Below, one piece after another: positions 32,210-44,200 of a stretch of 64,000 bases of DNA; position 1 is the stretch's first letter, and each line of letters begins with the position of its first letter. The position numbers and the translations under genes were made by a program. The stretch comes from JAEMQF01 sp963850525 (GTDB lineage: Bacteria > Pseudomonadota > Gammaproteobacteria > Burkholderiales > Burkholderiaceae_C), in the NCBI GenBank assembly GCA_963850525.1, contig CAWKLQ010000008.1, forward strand, positions 1,612,001-1,676,000, given 5' to 3'. The notes under the pieces are model-generated. The model was not told the DNA's origin. It searched no databases and saw only the letters and a list, made by a program, of their open reading frames with translations.

Positions 32210-35200
32210 CTACTTGCGTCCGCGCGCCCAGCGCGGCTTGTCGTTGAACTGCGCCGCGTTGGGTCGCCAGCCGGCCCAAGCTGCCCCCTCCTGCGCCGAT
32301 CTTGCGTTGCCGAACTTGGCGAATTCTTCGTCCCAGTCGATCTTCGGCGCGTCGGCGGGCTTGGGCGTCGAATCCGGCGCGGCGCGCTGCGCGCGGTTCG
32401 AACCTGGGCTCAATTCCACGAGCCAGTCGTCATCGTCAAGGTTTGGCGTGGCGCGCACCGGTGCCGTTACGCCCTTGTGCGCAACCATCGCGGCAGCGTG
32501 ATTCGCAAGGCCCAGCGCCTCTCGCAACGGCACCGTGGCTTGGTTCTCGAAACTGGCGAAATTCTCGATGCTTGTCGGGTCCGCGGGCTTTTGGGGGGGG
32601 GCTGCCGGTGATGCCGCTGATGTCGCCGATGGCGTCGGTGCTGCGGTCAACGATTTCCCTGCCAGATCAACGAGCTCCGCCAGGCGTGCGACGCTGACCA
32701 GCGCGCTGTCACTGAAGACAACGCTCTCCATGCCTTGAAGCGTTTGTGTTTGCGCAACGCCGCCGCTGCGCGCATTCGCGGCCAAGCCGGTCACGGCCGC
32801 GGCTGAGCCGGCCACTTGCAAGGTCACGCTGGCGGCCAGGGAGGGCGCGCCGGATGGATCGACCGCCTGATAAGTGAACGAGTCGGTGCCAGAGAAATCC
32901 AGCGCGGGTGTATAGACAAAGGTTCCGTCGGAATTGAAAGCGTTCAAGGTGCCGTGCGCCGGGGCCGAGACGAGAAACGCCGTGAGCGGCTGTAGGCCTA
33001 GCGGATCATCCACGTCGGTGTCATTGCGCAGCACACCAAAGGTCGGGTCCTCGGAAGCCCCAGTGAACACGCTGTTCGCGGCGACCAGGTAGTCGTCAGC
33101 AATCGCCACCGGTGCATCGTTGACCGGCGCAATCACGAAGGTCACGGAAGCCTGCCCCGACGTCACGAGCCCGTCGCTGACCCTGAACCCAAAACCGTCT
33201 CTGCCGAAGTAGTTCGGTCTAGGAACGTAGGTGAACGAACCATCGGCACGCAGCACGAGCGAACCCTGGCCGGCGCCGATGGTCAGCGCGAAGGTCAGCG
33301 CATCGTGATCGACATCGGTCGCCTGGAGCTGGCCGTTCACCGTCTGGTCTTCGCCGATCTGATAGCTCACCGAAATCGGCAGCGGTGCATCGTTCACCGC
33401 AGCCACCCGGATCGTGAAGGTCTGGACGCTGCTGCTCTCGACCCCGCCGTTGGCCGTGCCGCCGTTGTCGCGCAGCACGACCGAAACGTTCGCGACGCCG
33501 TTCGCATTGGGCGCGGCGGTGAAGCGCAGCGTTCCATCGGCCGAGACACTGGGCAGCTCGTTGAACAGCACGGTGTTGTCGCTGATCAGCGTGAATGTCA
33601 GCGCCTGGCCGGATTCATTCGCCGGTCCTGCCGAAATCAGGGTCGCCCAGCCGGGCCGGGTCTGCGCACCGGCGTCTTCGTTCAGCGAGATATCGGCGCC
33701 TTTCAGGAAAATCGGCGCATCGTTGACCGGCAGCATGCTGAGCGTCACCAAGGCGATGTCAGAAACGCCGCCGTCTTCGTCGAGTGCCCGATAACTGAAG
33801 CTGTCGGTGCCGAAGAAGTTGGCGTCGGGTTTGTAGGCAAACGCGCCGTTGCTGCGGAACACGAGCGTGCCGTGCGTCACCGCGCTGACCAGCTGCGCTG
33901 TCAGGAAGTCGGCCTGCACATCGGCATCGTTGCCCAGCACACCCGGGCTCGAGGCGATCAAGAAGCCGTCTTCGTTGAGCGTGTAATCATCGTTCGTCAC
34001 GGCCGGCGGCAGGTTGGCGACGTTGACCGCGAATGTTCCCGTGCCTGTCGCACCAAAACCGTCGGTGACGCTGACCAAAACCTGGAACTCGCCGTTGTCG
34101 GCGTACACGTGGTCGGCGCTGACCTGCCGCGTTGCAAGGTCGATCACGCCGGGAACCGGATCGCTGCCGTCGCCGAAGTCGACCAGCGCGGTAAACGTCT
34201 CGTTGACACCGGTGTCGGTGAAGAAGGTCGCCGGCAGGTTGAACAGTAGGCCTTCGTCGGCGCTCGCGGCCTCGACTGTCGTCACGACCGGCGCAGCGTT
34301 GGAGATGTCTGCGATCAGCGTAGCGCTGCCGGAGCCGCCGTCGTCGTCGGTCACGGTCACGGTGATCACGTAGAAGCCGCTCGTCGCGTAGGTGTGGCTG
34401 TCGCTCAGGCTGTGCGCTTGCTGATTGACTGACCCGCCGGACTTGGTGCCGTCGCCCCAGTCGACGCTCGCGGTGTGCGTATCCAGGAAGCCAGGGTCGG
34501 TGAACGTGGCGCTGAGCAATACGGGTGTACCCACGCCGCCGCCCAGATCCGCACCCGCGTTCACGCTCGGCGCGACGTTGCGCACCGTCACGGTCAGTGT
34601 GTCGTCTCCGATGGCGTCGTCCTTGTCGGTCACCGAGAGGATCACCTCGAACGCGCCGTTATCCCCGAACACGTGGCTCGCGGTCACGCTGCCGCTCATG
34701 CCGTCGGTCGATCCGGGCGGGCCGAAGGGAGTCTCGGTCACGCCGCCATCGGTCGTCGCGCCGTCACCCCAATTGACGCTCGCGGTGTGCGTGTCCAGCG
34801 TGCCGGCATCGGTGAAGCCGGCTCCCGTGAGACTGAACACGTCGCCTTCGTTGACGGTCAGCGTGCTGCCGGCAAACGCCACCGGCGCCTGATTCGCCAC
34901 GTCGATGCGCAGCAGCTGCGTGGTTGGCGCGCCGTCGTCATCGAGCAGGTTGAGTGTGGCCGTGTAAACGCCACTGTCGGCGTAGACATGGCTGCCGCGC
35001 AACTGGCCGGTCAGGCCCTGCACCGAGCCTGGTGGGCCGAACGGCGCTTCCGTGACGAGCAGTGTTTCGAGTGGCGTGCCGTCGCCCCAATCGATGGTGC
35101 CGGTATGGGTGTCGCGTGTACCGGCGTCGACGAAGAAGACATCCGCCAGTTCAATGACACGCCCTTCGGCGCCAGCCAGCCCGCCCTCGGGTGTGCCGAT

Positions 35201-38200
35201 CACCGCCGCGGCATTGCCGACTGTGACGAGCATCGAATCGGTCGCGGGCGCGGTCGCGTCGTCATCGTCAATCACGGTCACATTCACCGTGTAGACGCCG
35301 TCGTCGGCATAGACGTGGCGGCCCAAGACCGCGCCGTTCATGCCCGCGGTCGAGCCGGGCGGGCCGGACAAAAGTTCTTCAACCGTGCCGGTTTGCAGCG
35401 GGGTCCCGTCACCCCAATCGATGGTCGCGGTGTGGCTGTCGAGGGTTCCCTGGTCATGGATGCCCGCGCCTTCGATCGTGCCGCGCCTCAGCCGCACCTC
35501 CTGACCTTCCACCACGGTCTGGTTGGCGCCCGCATCGACGCTCGGCGCGACGTTGCCGACGCTGACGCCGAATGAATCGGTCGCGGCACCGCCGTCGTCG
35601 TCGGTCAGCGTCACGCTGACGAGGTACTCGCCGTCGTCGGCGTAGACATGTGTGGGCGTCAACGTTCCTTCGCCAAACAATTCATTGAGCGATTCGAACA
35701 GGCTGCTCGTGTCGTCGCCCCAGTCGATCAGCGCGGAATGCGTGTCGCGAATTCCGACGTCGCTGAACGGCATGCTCACGCTGAGCAGATCGCCCTCGTT
35801 CAGCGTCTGATCGCCGCCGGCTTCGATGAGCGGATTGACGTTGCTTGCGGTGATCGTCACCAGCCCGGGCTGCGCGCTGAAACCGCGTGCCACGTCGGTG
35901 ATGAACAGACGCGCCCGGTAAACGCCGTCGTCCTCGGGCGTGAATTCAAAGCTGGCGGCGTGACCCAGCGCGATCACCTGGCCGTTCGACGCTTCGACGC
36001 TCCACAAGTAGCTGAACGGATCCTCCTCGCGCCCCAGCGAGTCGGAGATCGTCGGCGTGAGCAGTACCGTATCGCCCTCGTCCACGCTCAGGTCGGGACC
36101 CATGTCGAGGTTGACGACGATCAGATTGCCGACATTCACACCGGTGGCGATTTGCCCCGGCGCGGTGAAATGCACCGGCAACACGCCCAGCACGTCGGAC
36201 CCGGTCAGCGTCACGCCCGTCGTGGGAGCGTTGCCCTCGGGCGGGATTTCCGTGACGAGGTGGCTGCGGTCGGTGCCGGTCGTCGCGTCATTGGCGAAGC
36301 CGAGCGCGCTCGGCAGGCTGACATCGGGCAGGATGCGCGCCACTTGCGGGCCGCTGCCGAACGTCGTCGTCGCCACCGCCGTGGTGTGCGTCGATGCAAC
36401 GACCCGCAGCAGCACGCCGGCGCCCTTGTCGGTCGTCGTGAATCGCACCCGGCTGCCGTCTAGGCTGGCGCTTACTTCGCCGGCCAGCGCGGAGGCGTTC
36501 AGCTGGGAGTTCAAGTCGTCGATGAGGTCGGCGAGCACGCTGTTGTCGCCAACGTTGCCTTGGTTCAGCGTGAGCACCGCGGTGCCGGCGTTGGAGGCGA
36601 CGGTCAGCGTCTCGACGGAGTTGCTCAGCGTCACCGTGAGCGCGGTGTCGGCACTGCTCGATTGCACGACGCCGGCGTCGGTCGACGACACCGCGGCGCC
36701 GGTCGCGACCACAATTCCTTGCTGCGCAACGCCGACGCTGTGGGCGCCGAAGCCGAGCGCTCCGGCGAGGTTGAGGTCGGACACCGCGAAACTCACGACG
36801 CTGCCATCGCCCAGCGTCGTCGACTCCGTCACCGTCTGGCGCGTCAGCGCGTCGACGACCAAGCTGTCGAAGCCGGCCGCCGCGTAGAACTCGATCGCCT
36901 CGCCCGCGCTCCTGGCGAACACAACCTTGCCGAGCGCGCTCGCGTCGAGCAGGTTGTTCAGGTCGCGCGCCAGGTCGTCGAGCGTCAGGTTGTCGGCCGT
37001 CGATTCCGGCGTCAAGCGCAGCGTCGCACTCAGACTCACCGGCTCCTGGCCGCTCGGCTGCACGCGCAGTGGCGTGGCGGACGCAAGCTGTGCCAGGCCG
37101 CCGAGCACGCCGTCGTTTGCGCTGATCGAGCCGTCCACTGCGCGATTCCCGGCTGACTCGCTGAACGCCCAGTGGGCGCCCAAACCCGGCGCCGTGTTGT
37201 CGACGCCCGCGATGAAGTCATTGGCGATCTCGAGCTGCGAGCGCGCCGTGTTCCAGACCGCCACGTCGTCGATGATGCCGATGAAGCCGGGCCAGCCGCT
37301 CTCCAGCGTGTTGCCGATCTCAAGCGGGTTGTCGATCGCGCGCGCCGGCAACGTGCGCAAGGCATTGCTGCGCGGCGCACCGCCGAATTCCACGAGTTGC
37401 AGCTCCACCCCGTTCAGGTAGGCGTGCGCCTGACCCAGCCCGCGATCGAGCACCGTCACAAAGTGATAACTCTGACCCGCGATCACGGTCCCGGCCGGCG
37501 AATACCAGAACTGCTCGCCTAGCGCATCGGCGGTGCTGAAGAACAGGCGCCCCGAGCTGATGTCGATGAAGCTGGAATACGTGCGCGGCGCAAACCCGGC
37601 GACCGTCTTGTGAATCAGCGGCACAAAGCCAACGTTGCTCGCATCGGCAGTGAAGCGTACTTCGACCGTGCTTGAACCGGTGAAATTGAGCGTCGCCGAG
37701 TTCGGCACTTCGACCCGGTCGCCGCCGTCGAAACGCAACGCTTCGGCGAGCGCCTGCGCGTTGATGTCAAAGCGTGCTTCGCTGCGCGTCACGATCGCGG
37801 CATCCGACGTCTGTTGCGTCGTGCTGACCCCGGCGCCACCGGTCGGCGAGGCCGGCTGCGCGCCGGTCAACGACGCTGGCGCGAACGCCGTCGAATCGAG
37901 AAACTCCAGGCCGCGGAACGCGTAATCGCCGTTGCTGTCGGTCCAGGTCTCCAGCTCGCCCGCGTCGAACCGGCCGTTCGCGTTCAGGTCGAGGAACAGG
38001 TGCAGACCGTCGATGCCCACTTCGCCCGCGTCGCGCACACCATCGGCGTCGACGTCGTTGAACTTGGCACCGTAAATCGCGTTCGCGTCGATCGTGACGT
38101 CGAACTCCACGTTGCCCTGGCGGCCGCGCGGATCGTGCGGTGTGCCGGTCCCGTCGCGCACGATCAGCGCGATGTGCGACGTGCCCGCGAAGCCACGCAC

Positions 38201-41200
38201 CGGCGTCACGATCAAGTAATTGCCTTCGATGCGAGCGTCGATCTGGGTCGCATCGAAGGTCGGCACCAGGCTCAACGGATCGGCGAGCGCGTCGCTCAGG
38301 TTGAGCCGGATCGGGCCCAGCGTGCGCGCGAGCACGCCGTTCGGAACCATGCCGCCAATCAGGTTGCCGGGCCGATTGCCCGCGGCCGAATCGATCGCCG
38401 TGGGGCCGCTGACGTTGTCGAGTTTCCAGTTCAGCACCAACCCCGCTTCATTGCCGGCGAGCGCGCGGTCGGCCTGAATGTCGGCGTCGCTGCGCGCGAT
38501 GCTCCAGACGCGGAAGTCTGCCACCTGGCCTTTGAATGATCCGCCGTTGCCGAGGTTCGTGGTGTCGCCCGCGCCGATAGCGTAGAACAGGCCAAAGGGC
38601 GCGCCGCCCGGGTTGATGAACTCCCATGGCGCGGACCGGTCACCGACGATGGAAGCGCCGCCCTTGACGCCGTCGAGGAAGCCGTCCAACGTCTGCGTGG
38701 CCTTGTTGTAGCGCAAAGTCACGTCGTGCCAGCTGTTGAAGTCGACCTTGCCCAGCGCCAGCGCGGGCAGCGCCCACACGCGCAGCATTACCGTGCCGTC
38801 GGCGAGCAGCTCGATCTGGCTGTCGTGCCAGCCGACATTCGGCGCGGCCTGCCCGAGTTCGTCGACGATGACGCCGGCCCCCTGCGCATTGAAGCGAATC
38901 TGCAGGGTCACTGATTCGTCGACGAACGCCGCGCGCAAGTTGCCCGACATGACATGGTCGTTGACGCCGTCCAGGGCAATCGACGGGTGCACGCCGTCGT
39001 TGTGATTCTTCGAGCTGTCCAGCGCAGCTCCGCCGGCGGCTTCGTCGAACTTCCAATGGCCGAGCAGCTGCGCCGCGTTGTTGTCGACACCGCTAGCGAA
39101 ATCGGCACTGATCTGGCTCGGCGTGCGCGCCGCGTTCCACACCGCGAGGTCTTCGATGAGGCCGCGGAATCCCAGTGTCTGCACCGCCGGCAGGCTGCGA
39201 TTGCCGATCACGAGCGAATTCGCGTCGCCCAACGCCGGCCCCGTGCGCACGCTGCCGCTCAGCACTTCAACGCCGTTCAGGTAAGCGCGCACGCTACCGC
39301 TCGTGCGGTCGATCACGCTCGCGAATTCGTACCAGGTGCCCGGCGTGACGCTGCCCGCGGGCATGAGCCAGCTCTGCAGCCCCAACGCATCGGCGCTGAA
39401 CAGGTAGAGGTGACCGGTGGTCTGGTTCAGGTACAGGGAATAGCTGGTCTGGACCAGGCCACCGCCCGTGCTCTTGTGCAGCAGCGTGACCCAGCCGCGG
39501 TCGGCCGCATCGAATTTGAAGCGCAGCTCGACCGTCGTCGAGCCACTCATCGACAGGCCGGCGCTGGCCGGAACATCGATGCGCGAGAGGCCGTCGAACG
39601 CGACCGCGGTGGCGGCGGGCTGCTGCGCGATAGTCGCGATCGTCGGCGCCGCGTTCGCGCTGAATTCCACCGCCGCGCCGCCGGCCTGGACCGCGGGAAC
39701 AAAGATTTCGTGGGCGCGGTTGTCGAGCGGGTTGTTCGTGATCGTGAGCGTGCGCAGATTCGGCAGCACGGGCTCGACCTTGCGCAGCATCACGGCGTCG
39801 GCGGCGACCAACCCACCCGAGGCGTCGCTGAGCAGGATTTCGATCTCCGGGCTGGTCGCGCCGACGTGCACCGTCGCCGTGGTCGGACCCGAGCCCTGGC
39901 TCAGGATCAGCGGCTGCCAGGTCGTATCGCCGATGCTCGGTCCGGCAGGAGCGAGCTGCTGGTTCACGGTCGCGATGCCGCCCGGAGGCCGAATGAACAG
40001 CGCCTGGCCGTCGTTCAAGGTTTCAGTGGAGGCGAGGAAGCTGATCTTGTCCGACCCGCTGCCGAGCGACGCCGTCACCGAGAAGAACGAGGTCTGCTCG
40101 GGAATCAGCATCACGTAAACGGCGCCCGGAGTCAGGCTTTGCAGCGTCTGCAGGCCAGCATCGCCCGCGACGAACTGGCCGTCGCGGATCCAGCCGCCCT
40201 GCACCAGCGCGTGCTGCGCCTCCTGCGTTCCCACGCCCAGCGTCGGATCGGCGAATGTCTGCGCGTCGGTGAGGTTCGCCAGCAGCAGCAGGTCGTAACC
40301 CACGAACTCATTCACCACGCCATCGATGGCCCCATCGACGCGCACCAGCGCGAGCGGCGCGCCCTTAGCGAGCGCGGCGGCGAAGACGGCCGGGTCGAGC
40401 AACGCCTGGCTCGTCAATTGCAGCAGGCCGAACGGCGCCGCGACGCTGCGCGCCGAGCCGTCACCCGCCGACAAGCCCGGGATGTAAGGCGTTGCCACCG
40501 GCGCGAGGCCCTGCTCGATGAACGGGTTCACGCCCATCGGGCCGCTCACCGCCTCGGCCGCGCCACCGCGCGCATTGATCGTCGGCTCGTAGGTGAATTG
40601 CAGGCCGCCGAAGATGTCGAACGTGACGCCGGTGATTTTCTGGGTCGCGAAGAAACCAGCGTTCTGCCCGAGCACGAAGCGGCCGAGCGCACCGCTGTTG
40701 CCGCCGCTGCCGCCTTCGGCGTGAATCTCGGCACCAAATCCGTCGAGCACCGAGCCGACAAGCTTGATCGTGCCACCCGCGCCGCCGCCACCGGCGCCGC
40801 CTGCGCCGCCCGCGCTGCCGCTGGCTCCGGCACCGCCGTTCGCACCCCTGCCACCGGTGCGACCGTCGCCTGCCAGGCCTGCACCCTGCGCACCGCCTTG
40901 CCCACCCGCGCCGGAGGTTCCCGCCGTGCCCGGCAGGCCGAGCGTTCCGGAATTGCCGGAAGCACCCGCGCCACCTTGCGCGTAGAACTCGGCCGTGTTC
41001 AACGTGACGCGGCCGTACGCATAAATCTCGAACGCCCCGCCACCCGCACCGCCCGCACCGCCCGCACCCCCCGCGCCACCAGCACCGCCAACGCCGCCGA
41101 TGCCACCGACGCCACCCGCGCCACCGGCGCCACCGCTGCCCAAGTTAAACGGCACGCCACCACCGCCGCCGCCACCGCCACCGCCCGAGCCGCCGCTGCC

Positions 41201-44200
41201 ACCGCCACCCCCGCCACCGCCCGAGCCGCCGCCGCCTGCGCCACCGGCGCCACCGCCGGAAATGGCCTCACCGGTCACGTCGTTGCGGCCAGCCTGGCCG
41301 GGCGCGCCGGCGTAAGCTTCGGCGCCGGATTGACCGGGTCGGCTCGAACCCGAAAATCCAAAGCCGCCGATGCCGCCGCCGCTGCCACCGCCAAAGCCTC
41401 CCGCACCCCCCGGCTGGCCGAGGCCGCCGGCGCCGCCGAAGCCACCGAACTGGAGCCCGAAGACTGCCGCGTAGAACGCGTTCTGGCCGGCTTCGCCGCC
41501 CGCGCCCGCGCCACTGGCGTTGTTGAAGCCACCCTCACCGGCCTGGCCGGCGGTTCCCACCGTACCCGTGCCGCCGGTCGGGCCGGTTCCGCCAGCGCCA
41601 CCGGCCCCGCCTGGCGAGCCTGGGCTGGACGAGAAGAACCCCTGCGCGCCGCCCGCGCCGCGGCCCCCGCCAACGCCGGGGAAGCCGCCGATGGGGGTGC
41701 CAAAGAAGAAGAAACTCCCGCCGCTGCCACCCACGCCCGCAGTGCCGACCGCGCCTGGCGCGCCGCCGCCGGCGCCTGGGCTGGTGCCGTTTGCCGACAG
41801 ATTGAAGACCGCGTTCGGAGCGATGTTGACGTCGTTGCCGACGATGATCGAGAGCGCATTCGAGCCCGTCACATTGATCGTGTCGCCCGCAATGTTCAGG
41901 TCACCCAGCACGTAGATCGTCGTCAGCCCATCGCCACCGACCGCGAAGTACGAGGTGCCGTAGAACTTCAAGTCGTCGTCGTCGCCGTCGCCGCTGATCA
42001 TGCCGGTGTTGGTGTCGATGCTGACCACGCGACCGCCGATGCCGAACGTCACGCCAGCCTGCGTCAGCCCGCCGTTGAACAGCGTTAGGTCGTCGACGAT
42101 TGCGGTGCTGTCTTTGCTGCGCACCTGGTAAGTGACGCTGCTGCTCCGGCTCGTGCTTTCGGGCCAGGTGACGAGGATTTCATAGTCGCCTTCGTCGAGG
42201 TTGTCGAAAGTCCAGCGCGCCGAGTTGCTGCTGGAAAGCCCGGAGCGGAACAGGTAGTCGTCTTCAAACGCGGCCGCCGCCGGCGCGATATTGGCCAACC
42301 AGGCACCGAACGGCGTGAAGCCCGGATCGCCGTTGTCGACGATGCGCTGGCCGAGCAGATCTTCGATGTTGCGAATCCGGTTCGCGTCCAGGCGCACGAC
42401 TTCGAGCGCATCGAGTTGGGTGAGCGGCCGGATGTCTTCGATGTTGTTGCCCTTGAGCGAGAGGAACTTCAGGTCGGTCTGGCCGAGCAGCGGCGCGAGA
42501 TCGACGATCGCGCCCGCCAGCGCTGCGTTGCCAAGCCCGATCGGCGCGACGTAGTCCAGGCTCAGGAACTCGAGACGCCGCGTGACGCCGCCGACCTCGG
42601 GCCAGTGCAGATCGGGCACTTCCGCCAAGATCGCCGCGGTGCTCGCGCCGTCGAACGAGAGCCGCTCGAGCTGCGTCAGGAAGGTCAGCGGCGCGAGTTC
42701 GGTGAGTGGGTTGAAGTCGAGCAGCAGGTTCTCGAGCTCGCGCATCCCAGTGGGGAAACCGCGCGTATCGCCGCTCGAGACGGTGGCTGGAATCAGCTGG
42801 TCGAGTTCGCCGTTGCCGATGGCGTTGTCGGCCAGATTCAGCGTGGTCAGGTTGATCGCGTACTTGAGCCCGGCGAGCAGCGTGATGCCGCGCCCGGCGG
42901 CGTCGAGCGTCGTCAGTTCGGCGAGGTTGCTGGCCAGGATGCGCTCGCGGAAGTTGAGGCCGTCGCTCAGCGCGAGATCGGTGCGCGCGCTCGCGTCGGG
43001 CACGTGGATCAGGTACTGGCCCGGCAGGTAAGACTGCGTCACCGCCAGGCCCAGCGCTTGCGCGATCGCGACGCGCAGCCCCGCGTCCTCGACCGCAATC
43101 GACGCATCGACCGGCGGGCCTTCCGGCGGGATCGTGCTGCGCTCGCTCGAGAGCGAAGCGCTCAGTGCCTCGCCGGCGGGCGCATCGAAATCGCGCAGCT
43201 CCAGGCTTTCGCCGATGAAGTCATCGCGGCCACTGTCGCCCCACAGGCGGTCCAGCCCCTGGTTGCCGACGATCAGGTCGTCGCCGTCGCCGCCGTGGAT
43301 GCGATCACGGTCGGGAATCGGGTGCGTGTAACCCTGGATCGGCGCGTCGATCTCGATCGCGAAAGGCAGATCGGCGGTCGACGTTCCGCTCGGGTCGTAG
43401 ACGCGCAGATAGTAGGTGCCGGCTTCGATGGCGCGAATGTCGAGCGTCGGCGAACCGATTCTGACGACCGTGCCGTCGGCGGCGTAGAGGTCGGCCACCA
43501 GCCCCGGCGTCGCAGCAGTCACGTTCAGCCCGGTCTGGCCGCTGCGCGCCGGACCGGCGAGTTCCAGCTGCACCGGCACATCGCCGCGCGCGTTCTCGAT
43601 GCGCACCGTCAGGCGCGTGTCGCCGCGCGCGAGCGCCGCCTTCACCGCTGCCGTGATGTCCACCGCCACCGCTTCCGAGCCGATGTCCACCAAGACCGTG
43701 GGCAGCGCGGTGGCGCTCAGGTCGGCCGCGCTCGCGCGGGCGTCGCCTTCGCCCGGCAAGACGTGGACTTCGAGCTTGGCCTTGTCGGGAATGATTTCAT
43801 CAAACTGCAGCGTGGTGTCGCCGTCGGTGCTCCACAGCTTGCCGCCGGCCTGGAAGTAGAGTTTTCCGCCAGCGGCGGTGAGCAGCGGCTGGGCGCCGGT
43901 GGCGTCGCCCAGCGCCGCGCCACCGAGGTCGATCTCGGTCAGCGTCGCCGAGCTCTGGTCACGCATCCAGAGTTTGCCGTTGGCGATGAAGAACAGGCGC
44001 GCGCCGCTGCTCGTCTGAACCGCTGTGAGTTGGCTGATCGTCGAACCACCCGCTCCCGGCACCAGGTCCGCCACGCGCGCCGCGCCGCTGCCGCTCGTGC
44101 TCCACAGCTCAACGCCGCTCGTGCCATCGTTCGCGCTGAAGAACAGCGCGCCACCAACGCCGGTCATTCCGGTCGGGAACGAACTCGTGACGCGCCCCGG

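Noticed and set aside
40690..41860. CRISPR-like or satellite DNA, from the repeated CCACC/CCGCC pattern
   Set aside because: There are no constant repeats with unique spacers; the pattern is glycine codons in frame with the giant gene.
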